A stretch of 64,000 bases of DNA from Bryobacterales bacterium (GTDB taxonomy: Bacteria > Acidobacteriota > Terriglobia > Bryobacterales > Bryobacteraceae). Under the pieces are notes generated by a model that was not told the DNA's origin, made no database searches, and was given only the letters and a program-made list of their open reading frames with translations. A program made the position numbers and the translations under genes. Location of the stretch: NCBI GenBank assembly GCA_016789905.1, contig JAEUQC010000063.1, positions 1 to 64,000 of the forward strand, in the 5' to 3' direction. Below, one piece after another: positions 1 to 8,609 of the stretch (its first letter is position 1; every line of letters begins with the position of its first letter).

Positions 1-229
1 GTGCGCGCCTGATGGTCGTGGACTGTACTCGTCGGTGCGTTCGTTTGACCGGAGGGTACCGGGTTTCGCAACTGGCGAGGGGCCGGGCTTGATGGGTGTG
101 AACGGTACGCGTCGGGGTAGCGCACCGACCGCGGTCAAGCAGCTGCTGGCGCGGGGGGCGTGCGGCTGGCGCGGGTCCGGGCTTGATGGACATGCACGAG
201 CCGGGGCTGAGACGCTGCTGGCGCGAGGG
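1..229. repeat. Degenerate tandem repeat, about three imperfect units
   Basis: Three imperfect GC-rich copies begin near 1, 83 and 175. Each opens with a form of GGGCTTGATGG and runs to a CTGGCG-type end; the middle copy is the longest and the third has an internal deletion. The copy nearest the short gene at 230-394 shares the CGCCAGC...GCGCCAGCAG pattern that surrounds that gene's stop codon, so the array may derive from its 3' end. No coding function is claimed; the array may continue left of the window. Confidence 0.45.
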
Positions 230-394
230 TTAGGCGCGGCTGGCGAGCGTCCGCATCTGGGCTAGAGCGGATTCGTGGGCCTTCGTCTGCGGTTCCGGTG
301 CCTTCTCGGCCAGCGCGAGCTGCAGGTTCAGATTCAACAGGTCGACCTGGAATGAGAAGCCGCTGGTGTCTTTCGGGTCAATGTTGGTTTGCAT
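230..394 (-). CDS. Short hypothetical protein, 54 aa
   Basis: The ATG at 392-394 is preceded by GGAG with a 6-nt spacer (AGTATCGGAGACGACC then ATG), a good ribosome binding site, and the frame closes with TAA at 230-232. The product begins MQTNIDPKDTSGFSFQVDLL and ends in TLASRA. It is soluble-looking, has no cysteine, and holds a leucine/asparagine-rich amphipathic stretch around residues 18-30. No family is recognised. It stands alone: a terminator-like hairpin lies upstream on the same strand (489-509) and degenerate repeats follow its stop. The strong start signal is the main reason to believe it. Confidence 0.5.
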   Translation of the reverse strand: MQTNIDPKDTSGFSFQVDLLNLNLQLALAEKAPEPQTKAHESALAQMRTLASRA

Positions 395-886
395 GGTCGT
401 CTCCGATACTGTCTTTTCGGTTCGGCGAATGGGTTCTTGAGGAAATATTTTGGTGACAATTTTTCGTCATCTGGCGGCGAAAAAGAATCGGGCCGGCTGA
501 GCCGGCCCGTTAGTTGTACTGCCTAGAGAGGGAACGAAACGAGGTCAACAACTACGTGAACCGGATCGAACTGCATAATCCGTAGATGAATCCAGGCTTT
601 AGGCTCAAGAGAATGGTTGGGTGGGAGGGAGAGGAGGGAAACGACGAGGGAATTGGGAATGGAAGTGTGCTGCTGGGGGTTGTTACTGGAGGAGCAACCT
701 TGATTTCTTGAGCCCGTCCCGGTTTCATCACGCACTTTATAGAGCAACTGGTATGCCAAACTCCAGATCCGGCTAAGCTGAGCAAAAACACCATGCTTTA
801 CCCACGAATAGGGGAATAATTACCACTTTGGTACTAGGCATGGCTCCCAGATTGGGAATTCTTTCCAGAGTGAACCAAAAGAAAGA
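395..886. other. Mostly featureless intergenic stretch
   Basis: Apart from the hairpin at 489-509 nothing convincing is seen. Two overlapping minus-strand frames of 78-80 codons (523-759 and 552-794) have no ribosome binding site, low-complexity Ser/Pro/Leu translations and no recognisable motif, so they are not called. The stretch is less GC-rich than its surroundings. Confidence 0.4.
489..509 (-). terminator. Hairpin terminator, minus strand
   Basis: A perfect 9-bp stem (CGGGCCGGC / GCCGGCCCG) closes a TGA loop. Read on the minus strand it is followed by ATTCTTTTTCG, a U-rich tail. It would end transcription entering from the right, before the short gene at 230-394. No clear gene lies between it and the next terminator, so the transcript it ends is unknown. 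Confidence 0.6.
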
Positions 887-914
887 GCCCGCCGGGAAGC
901 GATCCGCGGCGGGC
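887..914 (-). terminator. Rho-independent terminator of the TolC-like gene
   Basis: An 8-bp stem (GCCCGCCG 887-894 with CGGCGGGC 907-914) and 12-nt loop lie 23 nt after the stop codon of the outer-membrane gene. On the minus strand the stem is followed by TCTTTCTTTTGG, a U-rich run. Confidence 0.75.
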
Positions 915-936
915 CCTGGGATTAGATGCGAATTGG

Positions 937-2817
937 CTATTGAACGGCAGGAATCGCGGATGGCGGCCGGGAGACGGAGCCTTTCAATGCTTCATCGATT
1001 TGAATGGAGTTGGCAACGAGAGTTTGGCCGGTAGAACGCTCCAATTCATTGCGGGCGCGGGCGTAGGTGCTGAGGGCGGCGACTTCGGAGGCCTGGGCGG
1101 CGGTAAGGTCGCGTTGGGCCTGGATGACGAAGAAGATGGTGGAGGCGCCGAGAGCATACTTCTTCTGTTCCGCGTCAAGGGTCTGCTCCTGGAGAACGCG
1201 GTTCTTGACCGAGGTCTGATAGCGGGCGCGGGCCTGTTGGACACTGATCAAGGCGTTTTGCACTTCGACGCGAACCTGATTGAGAGTCTGCTGGAGGCGG
1301 ATCTCGCTTTGGCGGAGGCTCAATTGGTCACGGACCATATCGGCCTGCGCACCGCGGTTGCGGAGCGGGATATTGAGGCTGACGCCGACGCTGTAATCCG
1401 GGAAGTTGCGGCGGAAGACCTGACCGAGGGCGGTGCCATATCCGCCGAGGAAGAACCCGTCGACGTTGGCCGGATTGCGGGGCGGGCTGACGGAGCCGAC
1501 CGGGGCGCCGGGAACGGGCGGGATGGGCTGCGTGTTCAGAATACCGGAAAGGCCGTTGTTGCGGAGGTCAACGAAGGCGTCGACGCTGGGCAAGAGGGCG
1601 TTCCTGGAGCCCTTCAGGCCGATTTTGGAACTCTCGATGTTAATGCGGGCCTGTTCGAGTTCGGGGCGACCGTTGATGGCCTTTCCGACGAGGTCCTGCA
1701 CCGGTTCCACTGCCTCGTTGTCGGGCATACGAATCTTGTCGGTGGGAATGATATGGGCTTCGGCGAGGCCGGGGCTGGCCACGCCGGTGCGGCTGAGGGC
1801 GTTCTTTAGGACGGTCTCCTGCTGGAGGAGATTCGTTTCCGAGATGGTGAGGTCCTGCTGGCTGCGGGCCACTTCGGCTTCGGCGCGAATGATCTCGATT
1901 GGGGCGAGGGTGCCGATTTCGACCTGCTTTTTGTTGTCGTCGTAAAGTTTCTGGTTCAGTGCGAGAGCCTGGCGTTTGACCTGGACATCTTCGTTGGCGC
2001 TGACGAGGTCCCAGTAAAGGGAGATGACCGAGGAGACGGTGGTGATGACCTGCTGTTGAAAGACGAGTTCGGAAACTTTGATGTTGTTGCGGGAAACGCG
2101 GATGTTGCGGTTGTTAACGGCGGTGCCGAAGCCTTGCAGGAGGCGCTGGGTGACGTTGAGTGAGGCGTTGACGGACTTGGAGGGGTTGAAGTCGTTACGT
2201 CCGGAGTTCTGAGCGAGCAGGTTGTTATTGAAGCCGAAAGAGGCGGTGGTGCCGGTGAGGAAGCTTTGGGAAACGCCGTAGTTGGCGAGGGTGCGCTGGT
2301 TGATGAGCGAACTGGTGCCGGTGACGAAAGTGTTGGTTTGGGGGATGGTTTGATGGCCCCAACTCATGGTGCCAGTGAAAACGGGGTCGAGGTTCTGGCC
2401 AGCCACTGCCTGGCCGGTTTGTGCGGCGGCGGCGCCGAGTTGGGCGCCGGCGGCGCCTTGGCCGGTGGTGGCGTTGGAGACGCCGCCCGCGGAGCCGACG
2501 CGGGCAGAGCCGCCTGCGCTGGCGCGTTGGAGTTCGGCTTCCGAAATGCGGGGCCCGTAGCGTTGCAGCTCAATATCGAGGTTGTTTTCAAGCGCCAGCG
2601 AGATGGCGTCCTGGAGCGAGAGGTAGAGTTTGCCGGCGCGCATCAATTGATCGAGGCGGGAGGAGTTTCCCAGATGAATGGGCGCGACATCTTTCCAGGA
2701 GTAGGGATCGGTGATGTTATTCCACCAGCCGGAAACTCCGGTGCGAGACTGGGCCGGCAGTGCCGGGGCTAGGACGAGAAGCGAACAGAGAAGACTTGTG
2801 AGTTGTTTTGCATTCAT
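937..2817 (-). CDS. TolC-family outer-membrane efflux/export channel, 626 aa
   Basis: The protein has a Sec signal peptide (MNAKQLTSLLCSLLVLAPAL, cleavage near PAQS) followed by long heptad-like helices that repeat as two halves, as in TolC/OEP proteins of tripartite efflux or type I secretion systems. It is longer than Escherichia coli TolC because of Gly/Ala-rich and loop insertions (for example a GGSARVGSAGG stretch and a 40-residue Pro/Gly segment in the second half). The frame stays open 44 codons further upstream, but the ATG at 2815-2817 is chosen because it begins the signal peptide. No inner-membrane pump or membrane-fusion partner is adjacent, so the exported substrate cannot be inferred. 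A terminator follows at 887-914. Confidence 0.88.
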   Translation of the reverse strand: MNAKQLTSLLCSLLVLAPALPAQSRTGVSGWWNNITDPYSWKDVAPIHLGNSSRLDQLMRAGKLYLSLQDAISLALENNLDIELQRYGPRISEAELQRASAGGSARVGSAGGVSNATTGQGAAGAQLGAAAAQTGQAVAGQNLDPVFTGTMSWGHQTIPQTNTFVTGTSSLINQRTLANYGVSQSFLTGTTASFGFNNNLLAQNSGRNDFNPSKSVNASLNVTQRLLQGFGTAVNNRNIRVSRNNIKVSELVFQQQVITTVSSVISLYWDLVSANEDVQVKRQALALNQKLYDDNKKQVEIGTLAPIEIIRAEAEVARSQQDLTISETNLLQQETVLKNALSRTGVASPGLAEAHIIPTDKIRMPDNEAVEPVQDLVGKAINGRPELEQARINIESSKIGLKGSRNALLPSVDAFVDLRNNGLSGILNTQPIPPVPGAPVGSVSPPRNPANVDGFFLGGYGTALGQVFRRNFPDYSVGVSLNIPLRNRGAQADMVRDQLSLRQSEIRLQQTLNQVRVEVQNALISVQQARARYQTSVKNRVLQEQTLDAEQKKYALGASTIFFVIQAQRDLTAAQASEVAALSTYARARNELERSTGQTLVANSIQIDEALKGSVSRPPSAIPAVQ

Positions 2818-2971
2818 ACCAGAGAGCTTTCCGATTACAGAGCCAGACGCAGACTGGACGCCCGATGTTCCACGTTTTCTCCATGATATCGCAGGGTTTA
2901 GGGCATTTCTCGCTCTTTCTTTGTTCGCTTTCGGGAATCTTCGAGCCATTCGCGTCCGGCTGCGGACAAAT

Positions 2972-2980
2972 TGCTATATT
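2972..2980 (+). promoter_or_regulatory. Extended -10 element for pyrE, probably leaderless
   Basis: TGCTATATT is an extended -10 (TGn plus TATATT at 2975-2980). Only nine bases (GGGCAACGG) separate it from the pyrE ATG at 2990, and no purine-rich ribosome binding site fits in that gap. Transcription should start at or within about 3 nt of the start codon. Confidence 0.5.
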
Positions 2981-2989
2981 GGGCAACGG

Positions 2990-3583
2990 ATGTCCACAAT
3001 CGACCCCGTTCTCAACGTGTTTGAACAGACCGGCGCGTACCTGCAAGGTCATTTTCGGCTGACCAGCGGCCTACATAGCCCGGCGTATCTGCAATGCGCG
3101 AAAGTGCTTCAATATCCGGTACACGCCGAGGCATTCGGCCGAGCGCTTTCGCTGCGTTTTCGTGAAATGGCGAATGGCGAGGCGATCCCGCTGGTGGCCT
3201 CGCCGGCGGTGGGCGGATTGATCATCGGCCATGAGGTGGCGCGAGCGCTGGGAGCGCGGTTCCAGTTCACCGAGCGGGACGGGGCGGGAAAGATGACGCT
3301 GCGCCGCGGATTCGAGGTGATGGCCGGGGAGACGGCGGTGGTGGTGGAGGATGTTGTCACCACGGGCGGCAGTTCGCGCGAGGTGATTGACCTGCTGCGG
3401 GATCATGGTGTCCGCGTGATTGGGGCCGGGTCGATTATCGACCGTTCGGGCGGGCAGGCCGATATTGGCGTGGCGCGAGTGGCGCTGGCGACCTTGTCGG
3501 TGACGACGTGGGCGCCGGAGATATGCCCGTTGTGCCGCGAAGGATCGGTGGCGGTGAAGCCCGGCTCGCGCAATGCCGGATAG
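2990..3583 (+). CDS. pyrE: Orotate phosphoribosyltransferase, 197 aa
   Basis: Catalyses orotate + PRPP to orotidine 5'-monophosphate in de novo pyrimidine synthesis, in the cytoplasm. The PRPP-binding signature VVVEDVVTTGGS is intact around residues 120-131, and the N-terminal TSGLHSPAYLQCAKV segment is typical of the family. A C-terminal CPLC pair (ICPLCREG) is present, as in many bacterial PyrE proteins. The frame is open far upstream (to 2711) into the divergent TolC gene, but the ATG at 2990 gives the normal family length and directly follows an extended -10. Its last 11 nt overlap the start of truA, so the two are co-transcribed. Confidence 0.93.
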   Translation: MSTIDPVLNVFEQTGAYLQGHFRLTSGLHSPAYLQCAKVLQYPVHAEAFGRALSLRFREMANGEAIPLVASPAVGGLIIGHEVARALGARFQFTERDGAGKMTLRRGFEVMAGETAVVVEDVVTTGGSSREVIDLLRDHGVRVIGAGSIIDRSGGQADIGVARVALATLSVTTWAPEICPLCREGSVAVKPGSRNAG

Positions 3584-4334
3584 CGCGCCGGAGCGGCGGA
3601 TTCGGATGACCGTCGCCTACGACGGCACGCCGTTTCACGGCTGGCAGGTGCAGCCTGGGCAGATCACAATTCAAAGCGAATTGCAGCGGGCGTTTTTGGC
3701 GATCACACGAATGCCGATTGTGGTGCAGGGCAGCGGCCGGACCGACGCGGGAGTTCATGCGTTGGCGCAGGTGGCGGCGTTCACGACGAGAAGCCGGATT
3801 CCGATTGCAAATCTGGCGCGGGCGATGAACCACTTGTTGCCGGGAGCGATTCGCGTGACCAGCGTGGAAGAGGTCCCGCTTGCGTTTCATGCGCAATGGG
3901 ATGCGAAATCGAAGTTGTATGAGTATCGCATTTACCGCGATGAGATCTGCTCGCCGTTTGAGCGTCCGTATGTACACCATTTTCCATTTCCGTTGGACGA
4001 CGAAAAGGTGATTGACGCGGCGCCGGTGTTTGAAGGCGAGCATGATTTTTCAGCGTTCGCGGCGAAAGATGAGCGCTACGGGCCGGGCTATTCACAGGTC
4101 CGCACCATTTATGCTTCGGTGGCGAGGCGGGAGGGGCCACGGCTGATTTACCGGGTGCGCGGGAGCGGATTTTTGAAACACATGGTGCGGAACCTTGTGG
4201 GAACGCTACTTGAGGTGGGACGGGGAAATATGGGGAAGGAAGATGTGCGAGGGTTGTTGCAGGGGGCGGCGCGATCGGCATCGGGGCCGACGGCACCGGC
4301 GTGCGGGCTGTTTCTGGTGGAGGTCACCTACTGA
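3573..4334 (+). CDS. truA: tRNA pseudouridine(38-40) synthase, 253 aa
   Basis: Isomerises uridines 38-40 in the anticodon stem-loop of tRNAs. The catalytic motif GRTDAGVHA is intact, with the nucleophilic aspartate at about residue 58. The N-terminal RMTVAYDGTPFHGWQ and the C-terminal FLKHMVRNLVGTLLEVG blocks are characteristic of TruA. The start overlaps the end of pyrE by 11 nt, implying translational coupling. The stop lies 2 nt before the next gene's ATG, so the operon continues into the secreted propeller protein. Confidence 0.95.
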   Translation: MPDSAPERRIRMTVAYDGTPFHGWQVQPGQITIQSELQRAFLAITRMPIVVQGSGRTDAGVHALAQVAAFTTRSRIPIANLARAMNHLLPGAIRVTSVEEVPLAFHAQWDAKSKLYEYRIYRDEICSPFERPYVHHFPFPLDDEKVIDAAPVFEGEHDFSAFAAKDERYGPGYSQVRTIYASVARREGPRLIYRVRGSGFLKHMVRNLVGTLLEVGRGNMGKEDVRGLLQGAARSASGPTAPACGLFLVEVTY

Positions 4335-4336
4335 AC

Positions 4337-5521
4337 ATGCGGATTAGCCGGCGCGCGCTGATGGCGTTGGCCCGACGGTCGCCACGGTTCTTTTTTACGG
4401 CGCGCGGGAATGCGGGCGTGCGCAATACGGGCAGCCGGCTGGGTGCGCAGTGCATGGATGGGAGCGGGCTGCGGTTTCTGGACTTTCACTTGCCGAATCA
4501 TATCGGCTGGCTGCCGTACTGCTTCTTTCGCGATGGGCGGCGGGCGGTGCTGCTATCGATGGAGTTGATTCCGAATTGGCAGACGATGCCGTTTGATGAG
4601 TATTACCCGAAGAGCAAGACGCATCTTTGGCTTTACGACAGCTTGAGCGGGAAGCGGGAAGAGATTGGGACGCGGGAGCGGCTGAGCAACTTCGTGGCGC
4701 CGTGCTTGCTGATGCCGGGCGAGGAACGTCTGGCCGTGACGGTGATGATGGATGGCAAGACGCGGCTGTACACGATGGACCTGGATGGGCGGAATGCGCG
4801 GCCGGTGTCGGCGGCGGGAGAGAATGTGTATGGCGTGAGCTTATCGCCAGATGGGCGGCGGTTTGCCTATCATGCCGATTACCGGATTGTGACGATTGGG
4901 GCGGACGGGAGTGATCGCCGCGGGGTGCATGGGGCGAAGGGGCAGTTGCTTTTCGGGACGACTTGGTCACCGGATGGGGAGTGGGTGCTGTATCAGAATT
5001 GCACGCCGCGGACGGACCCTGGGCACGACTGGTCCGACATTTGGGTGGGGCGGCCGGATGGATCGGAGAATCGGGCGCTGACCACGGGAAATGCGGCGTG
5101 GTTTGGGGCTTCCTATGGGCCGCGGCATAACCCTGGGAGCGGATCGAATATGCCGCAGTGGACGCGGCATGGGATTGTGTTTGTGGAGCGGAGCGAAGGG
5201 GCGAGCACGCCGTGGCAGTTTCAGCCGCAGCGGAAAGATACGGACCACTTCAATCGCGACTATCTGCCGGGGGAGGCGCGGGGCGGGACGCGGATCGCTT
5301 TGTTGGACCCTTTTTCACGGGAACGGCGTGGAGTAACCGACTTTGTGGAGGGGTGTTGGGACTTTCGTCCGGCGCCATCGGCGGATGGGGATTGGGTGTT
5401 GTTTTGCAGGGCGGAGGTTGGCGTGAATCCGGCGATCTGGGTGGCGCGGATTGATGGGAGGGGGGCGCGGTTTTTGAATTCTGGGTTTCGCGGGCAGGGG
5501 GCGGATCATCCGCGGTGGTAG
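4337..5521 (+). CDS. Exported TolB-like (PD40) beta-propeller protein, 394 aa
   Basis: The N-terminus MRISRRALMALARRSPRFFF carries a twin-arginine-like signal. The body repeats WD40/PD40 blades, visible as LSPDGRRFAYHADYRIVTIG, WSPDGEWVLYQN and a related APSADGDWVLFCR. Such propellers are usually periplasmic or surface binding scaffolds, and some act in oligosaccharide or oligogalacturonate handling (the layout resembles oligogalacturonate-lyase-type propellers, inference only). The frame extends upstream to 4301 inside truA, but the ATG at 4337, 2 nt after the truA stop, begins the signal sequence. No terminator is obvious downstream. Confidence 0.75.
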   Translation: MRISRRALMALARRSPRFFFTARGNAGVRNTGSRLGAQCMDGSGLRFLDFHLPNHIGWLPYCFFRDGRRAVLLSMELIPNWQTMPFDEYYPKSKTHLWLYDSLSGKREEIGTRERLSNFVAPCLLMPGEERLAVTVMMDGKTRLYTMDLDGRNARPVSAAGENVYGVSLSPDGRRFAYHADYRIVTIGADGSDRRGVHGAKGQLLFGTTWSPDGEWVLYQNCTPRTDPGHDWSDIWVGRPDGSENRALTTGNAAWFGASYGPRHNPGSGSNMPQWTRHGIVFVERSEGASTPWQFQPQRKDTDHFNRDYLPGEARGGTRIALLDPFSRERRGVTDFVEGCWDFRPAPSADGDWVLFCRAEVGVNPAIWVARIDGRGARFLNSGFRGQGADHPRW

Positions 5522-5698
5522 GGGTGTTGTTGTGAAGGCCGGGCTGAGGCAGCGAGCGAATCACAATTAGATTAACGCGATTCTGGGCGGATCGATGGCT
5601 GCCGAACGGCGGAGCGCCAGAATTGCTATGGTCACCGAGCGGATCATGCAGGTCAGTGGGAGGGCAGGGCAACCACGCTGGATGACGTGGGTTCAGCC

Positions 5699-7531
5699 CT
5701 AACGTTGAAGGTCCCTGGGTAGTACCAGCGCACTGAGTCTCTCTGTGGCTAATCTAACAGGCTCAGGCGGATCTCCGTGAGGCAGATAAAACGAGGATAC
5801 CGACCGGTTGAAACCCGTACGCATCCGATCGGCTTCGAAATCCATGCCAAAGTACGACGAGCCGCTCTCCGATGCTCCATTCGATTCGAAACATAGTCTC
5901 AGCTTCGTCTCCGCGTCCCAAAGACTCGTTATGAAAAGAGCGACTGCAGTGAAGCGGTCATGAAAGTTCCATAGTGAGAGCGTTGGTTTTAGAGGACGGC
6001 CCCGCGGGGTCGTCTGCCAAACATCATCGCGAAACATTTCTAATAGAAGCGATGACTCTTCAAGCATCGCATGCAGCTCCTTGGCCCTCGGCGTCAAGGT
6101 AAGACGGACACACGTGCCTGTTAGTTCTCGATGGATCAAACCCTTCAGACTTGCGTACTCCATCAGTTCGTTAAACACAAACTCATCGAAAGCGGATCCC
6201 AATAACCGCGCAAAGGACTCCGAGATACGGTTTTCGAGAGCCGTTTCATGATTGCTGTGCTGCAGGTACTTCAAGATGTACAACAGCAGCATATCTGAAG
6301 AAGGTGCGCGAGTATTGTAAAGGAGATTAACTAGACACGTTCTCCTTTGTGGGTACACCTCTCCATCGCCCACGCCCATCGCTCGAACGACGGCAGCTTG
6401 GCTCACGGCAAAATTGAACTGCTCCACCATAAAAGACGGACTCCACTCTTGGCCCTTCTGCAGCCATCGACGATTACAAACAATGTACTGAAAGGTCTCG
6501 AGTGAAGTACGCAGGTTGTAATTGTTCAGGCGAACAAACCTCGTCGAGTAACGGTTGCCAAGAGCCTCCCCGATTGCGTTCAGGACATTTAGGGCATCAT
6601 CGTTCCGAGAAGGGTCACGCAAATGCGCATAGTCATCGTGCCTGTATACCGCTTCGAAGCGGGTCTTGAAGATGTCAAACAAACTAACTGGCTCTGAAAA
6701 GTCAAGTTCCCTGAATTCCGTTGTTGAGACTTGTTCGAGTTGGGAAGCCCAGATATGGGTCTCCGGCCGTAGTGCTATGAGTAGTATGACCGGAATCCGT
6801 CGGCGACCTGCGGTATTCATCAGGCATGCCCGCGTTTCGAGTGAATTAATAATGGCAGCACGGCGCAATTCGTCGGCCTTCATTTCCAGATCGTCGATAA
6901 TAAGAACGATTCTGTCAAGCGCGGGATTCCTTGATGCAAAATACTTGAGGGCGACCTGGGAAACCGGATATGCACTCTCAGGTTTTTTGGTTAGCGCAAC
7001 CATCCGATCAACATCCGACAGCGTGAGATCAAGTGTAGGGTCATTGAGGAGGTCGGGTGATGTTTCAGAGACGAAAATCGTAATATTGATGAGATCTTCT
7101 TCCGTGTATTGCTTGCTACTGCCTTTGGCCAGCCACACAGCTTCCTGGAAGACAGCGGCCATTTGATTGCGCATATCGGTCTCCGTTGAAATGTGCCGCT
7201 GATTGAATGAGAACGGAACAAAGAGCGTACCGGATGAAATCGCCGGGGAGCGATTGATTTTAAAGGTATGCCGCAGAATCGTTGACTTGCCGATTCCAGT
7301 CGCACCCACTAGGAACGCTGCAGCACTGGATTGACTTGAACAATAGGAGATCAGTTGTTCTTCCAGGACGGAGTTGGTCACATAACAATCGCTGCCGAGC
7401 GAGTACCGTTCTGGGTCCTCGCTTTGGAGAAGGTGATCAAAAGTCCTCTTCAGTGTTCGATACAGATCGTTCGGTTCAGTAGCCGCTGATGTCTGGGCGA
7501 GTTGTGTGGCCGTGTTTGGTCGTTCCCGCAT
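5699..7531 (-). CDS. P-loop NTPase (AAA/STAND-like) of a two-gene cassette, 610 aa
   Basis: Walker A is GATGIGKST at residues 76-84 and Walker B is IVLIIDD at 208-214. A sensor-like strand, VILLIALRPE, follows at about 248-257 with a downstream arginine. A segment near 440-490 (EYASLKGLIHRE...LTLTPRAKEL) looks like a winged helix. There is no membrane segment and no recognised effector domain; the last 120 residues are of unknown type. The architecture resembles STAND or conflict-system ATPases, but no subfamily can be named. The ATG is 1 nt after the stop of the upstream membrane-protein gene, so the two form a tight pair. Base composition is clearly less GC-rich than the flanks, with many A/T-ending codons, which suggests horizontal acquisition. 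Confidence 0.75.
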   Translation of the reverse strand: MRERPNTATQLAQTSAATEPNDLYRTLKRTFDHLLQSEDPERYSLGSDCYVTNSVLEEQLISYCSSQSSAAAFLVGATGIGKSTILRHTFKINRSPAISSGTLFVPFSFNQRHISTETDMRNQMAAVFQEAVWLAKGSSKQYTEEDLINITIFVSETSPDLLNDPTLDLTLSDVDRMVALTKKPESAYPVSQVALKYFASRNPALDRIVLIIDDLEMKADELRRAAIINSLETRACLMNTAGRRRIPVILLIALRPETHIWASQLEQVSTTEFRELDFSEPVSLFDIFKTRFEAVYRHDDYAHLRDPSRNDDALNVLNAIGEALGNRYSTRFVRLNNYNLRTSLETFQYIVCNRRWLQKGQEWSPSFMVEQFNFAVSQAAVVRAMGVGDGEVYPQRRTCLVNLLYNTRAPSSDMLLLYILKYLQHSNHETALENRISESFARLLGSAFDEFVFNELMEYASLKGLIHRELTGTCVRLTLTPRAKELHAMLEESSLLLEMFRDDVWQTTPRGRPLKPTLSLWNFHDRFTAVALFITSLWDAETKLRLCFESNGASESGSSYFGMDFEADRMRTGFNRSVSSFYLPHGDPPEPVRLATERLSALVLPRDLQR

Positions 7532-7532
7532 G

Positions 7533-7931
7533 TTAGAACCAAATCTTGTATAACGCTACCGCCGTCGGGACCGTCGAAATCAGAAAGCCTGCCCCGGCGC
7601 GGGCGTTGAGCGCGGAATCAATGAATAGCGTCGTCGCGTCGGTCAATGAGATTTTCGCTCCACTTAGAACATGTCTGTCAATTGCGCGTTCACACCCGAT
7701 ATAACAACTGTTATGATACTCACTCCAGTGATGTCTCTGAGAAGGGAGATTACATTCATAAGTAGGTAATGTATCCATGGATGAATGGACCTGCGAAAAA
7801 ACGCAATCGACGTTGGAGGTTACGGCACGCATGTTATGCAGCTCAGAACGACGGCGTTTCGTCCAGTAGAAATCCCAGGCTGGAACGGCTATCCAAGCGG
7901 CAAGTACAAGGCAAGAAAGCGCAAGTTTCAT
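7533..7931 (-). CDS. Small Cys-containing membrane protein paired with the NTPase, 132 aa
   Basis: It starts MKLALSCLVLAAWIAVPAWD, a single hydrophobic helix (signal anchor) followed by the basic TKRRR. The middle portion has four spaced cysteines (VDC, YEC, NSC, IGC) and several histidines, and the C-terminus ends with a hydrophobic stretch (FLISTVPTAVALYKIWF) that could be a second membrane helix. No family is recognised. The frame extends to 8000, but the ATG at 7931 opens the hydrophobic helix. Its TAA ends 1 nt before the NTPase ATG, implying co-translation. Codon use is AT-richer than the surrounding genes, like its partner. Confidence 0.6.
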   Translation of the reverse strand: MKLALSCLVLAAWIAVPAWDFYWTKRRRSELHNMRAVTSNVDCVFSQVHSSMDTLPTYECNLPSQRHHWSEYHNSCYIGCERAIDRHVLSGAKISLTDATTLFIDSALNARAGAGFLISTVPTAVALYKIWF

Positions 7932-8609
7932 GGAAGAGTAATCCCGTCTCGTGGTTCGAAACCAACGGGTTCGCTCCGGCTGGCCACCGGCGAAACCCAA
8001 ACAAGTTTATATCACAGATCACAAGAGTGAACATATTTTCCAATGGGTACTTTGGCGTGTCGAGGATCGAACGGTCTGGGCATCAGCAGGGTACTGTGCT
8101 GGAAGTCCTTCCACCCGTGATCCTATTTCTGGCTGTTTAGGCGTCGAACTTGCGAGACGCCGGTGTAGGCTGAAACTGACGGGGATGAAATACGAACTGG
8201 ATTCTTTGGAGTTTGCCCTCTTCTGGTGATCCGGGATCGCTCGGCGGGGCAGGGGCAAACCTGGACGAATGACCTACGGAGGGCGCGTTCAGTTCGAATG
8301 GAGCCCCGCCGGTTACGGTGATCTCGGTACGTTCGCTGAGCTATTTCATCCACTTTCTTACGAAGTGCGGTTTGTTGAATGTGTTGTTCGAGTCATGCAA
8401 CTGCGGCTTAGTGGTGTCAATGCACCGTCGAAGGAGACGAACTTGGACATGGTTTCTCTCCTTATCCTCGCTGGCACACGCGTGCTTGCAGGCCTCGTTC
8501 CACGCAATGGTTGTAGAACTCGGCCCGAATCGGCAATTGCACTTGGCGGGTGGCACAGTGAAGTGGGGATTTACGTACAGCGGGGCGGGCGGTGTTTGCG
8601 GCGCACGGA
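7932..8609. other. Low-GC intergenic stretch with no firm gene
   Basis: This 678-base gap between the NTPase cassette and the propeller gene holds short overlapping frames on both strands with no family signal. The one notable element is the 30-codon minus-strand frame at 8358-8450 with a strong ribosome binding site. The composition matches the cassette rather than the core genes, so it may be decayed remnant DNA of the same insertion. No tRNA, terminal repeat or integrase is visible. Confidence 0.4.
8358..8450 (-). CDS. Possible 30-aa micro-ORF with strong ribosome binding site
   Basis: An ATG at 8448-8450 is preceded by AAGGAG with a 7-nt spacer (AAGGAGAGAAACC then ATG). The frame reads MSKFVSFDGALTPLSRSCMT and continues ten more codons to TAA at 8358-8360. 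The translation initiation signal is better than that of most genes here, but the product is tiny, matches no family known to me, and its second half is Thr/Ser/Arg-rich. It may be the surviving start of a decayed gene. Confidence 0.22.
   Translation of the reverse strand: MSKFVSFDGALTPLSRSCMTRTTHSTNRTS

Noticed and set aside
523-794. Two minus-strand frames of 78 and 80 codons
   Set aside because: No ribosome binding site, low-complexity product and no motif; length is expected by chance.
940-1809. Plus-strand frame of 289 codons
   Set aside because: It is the antisense of the TolC-like gene; Gly/Ala/Glu-rich with no family signal, as expected for a shadow in GC-rich DNA.
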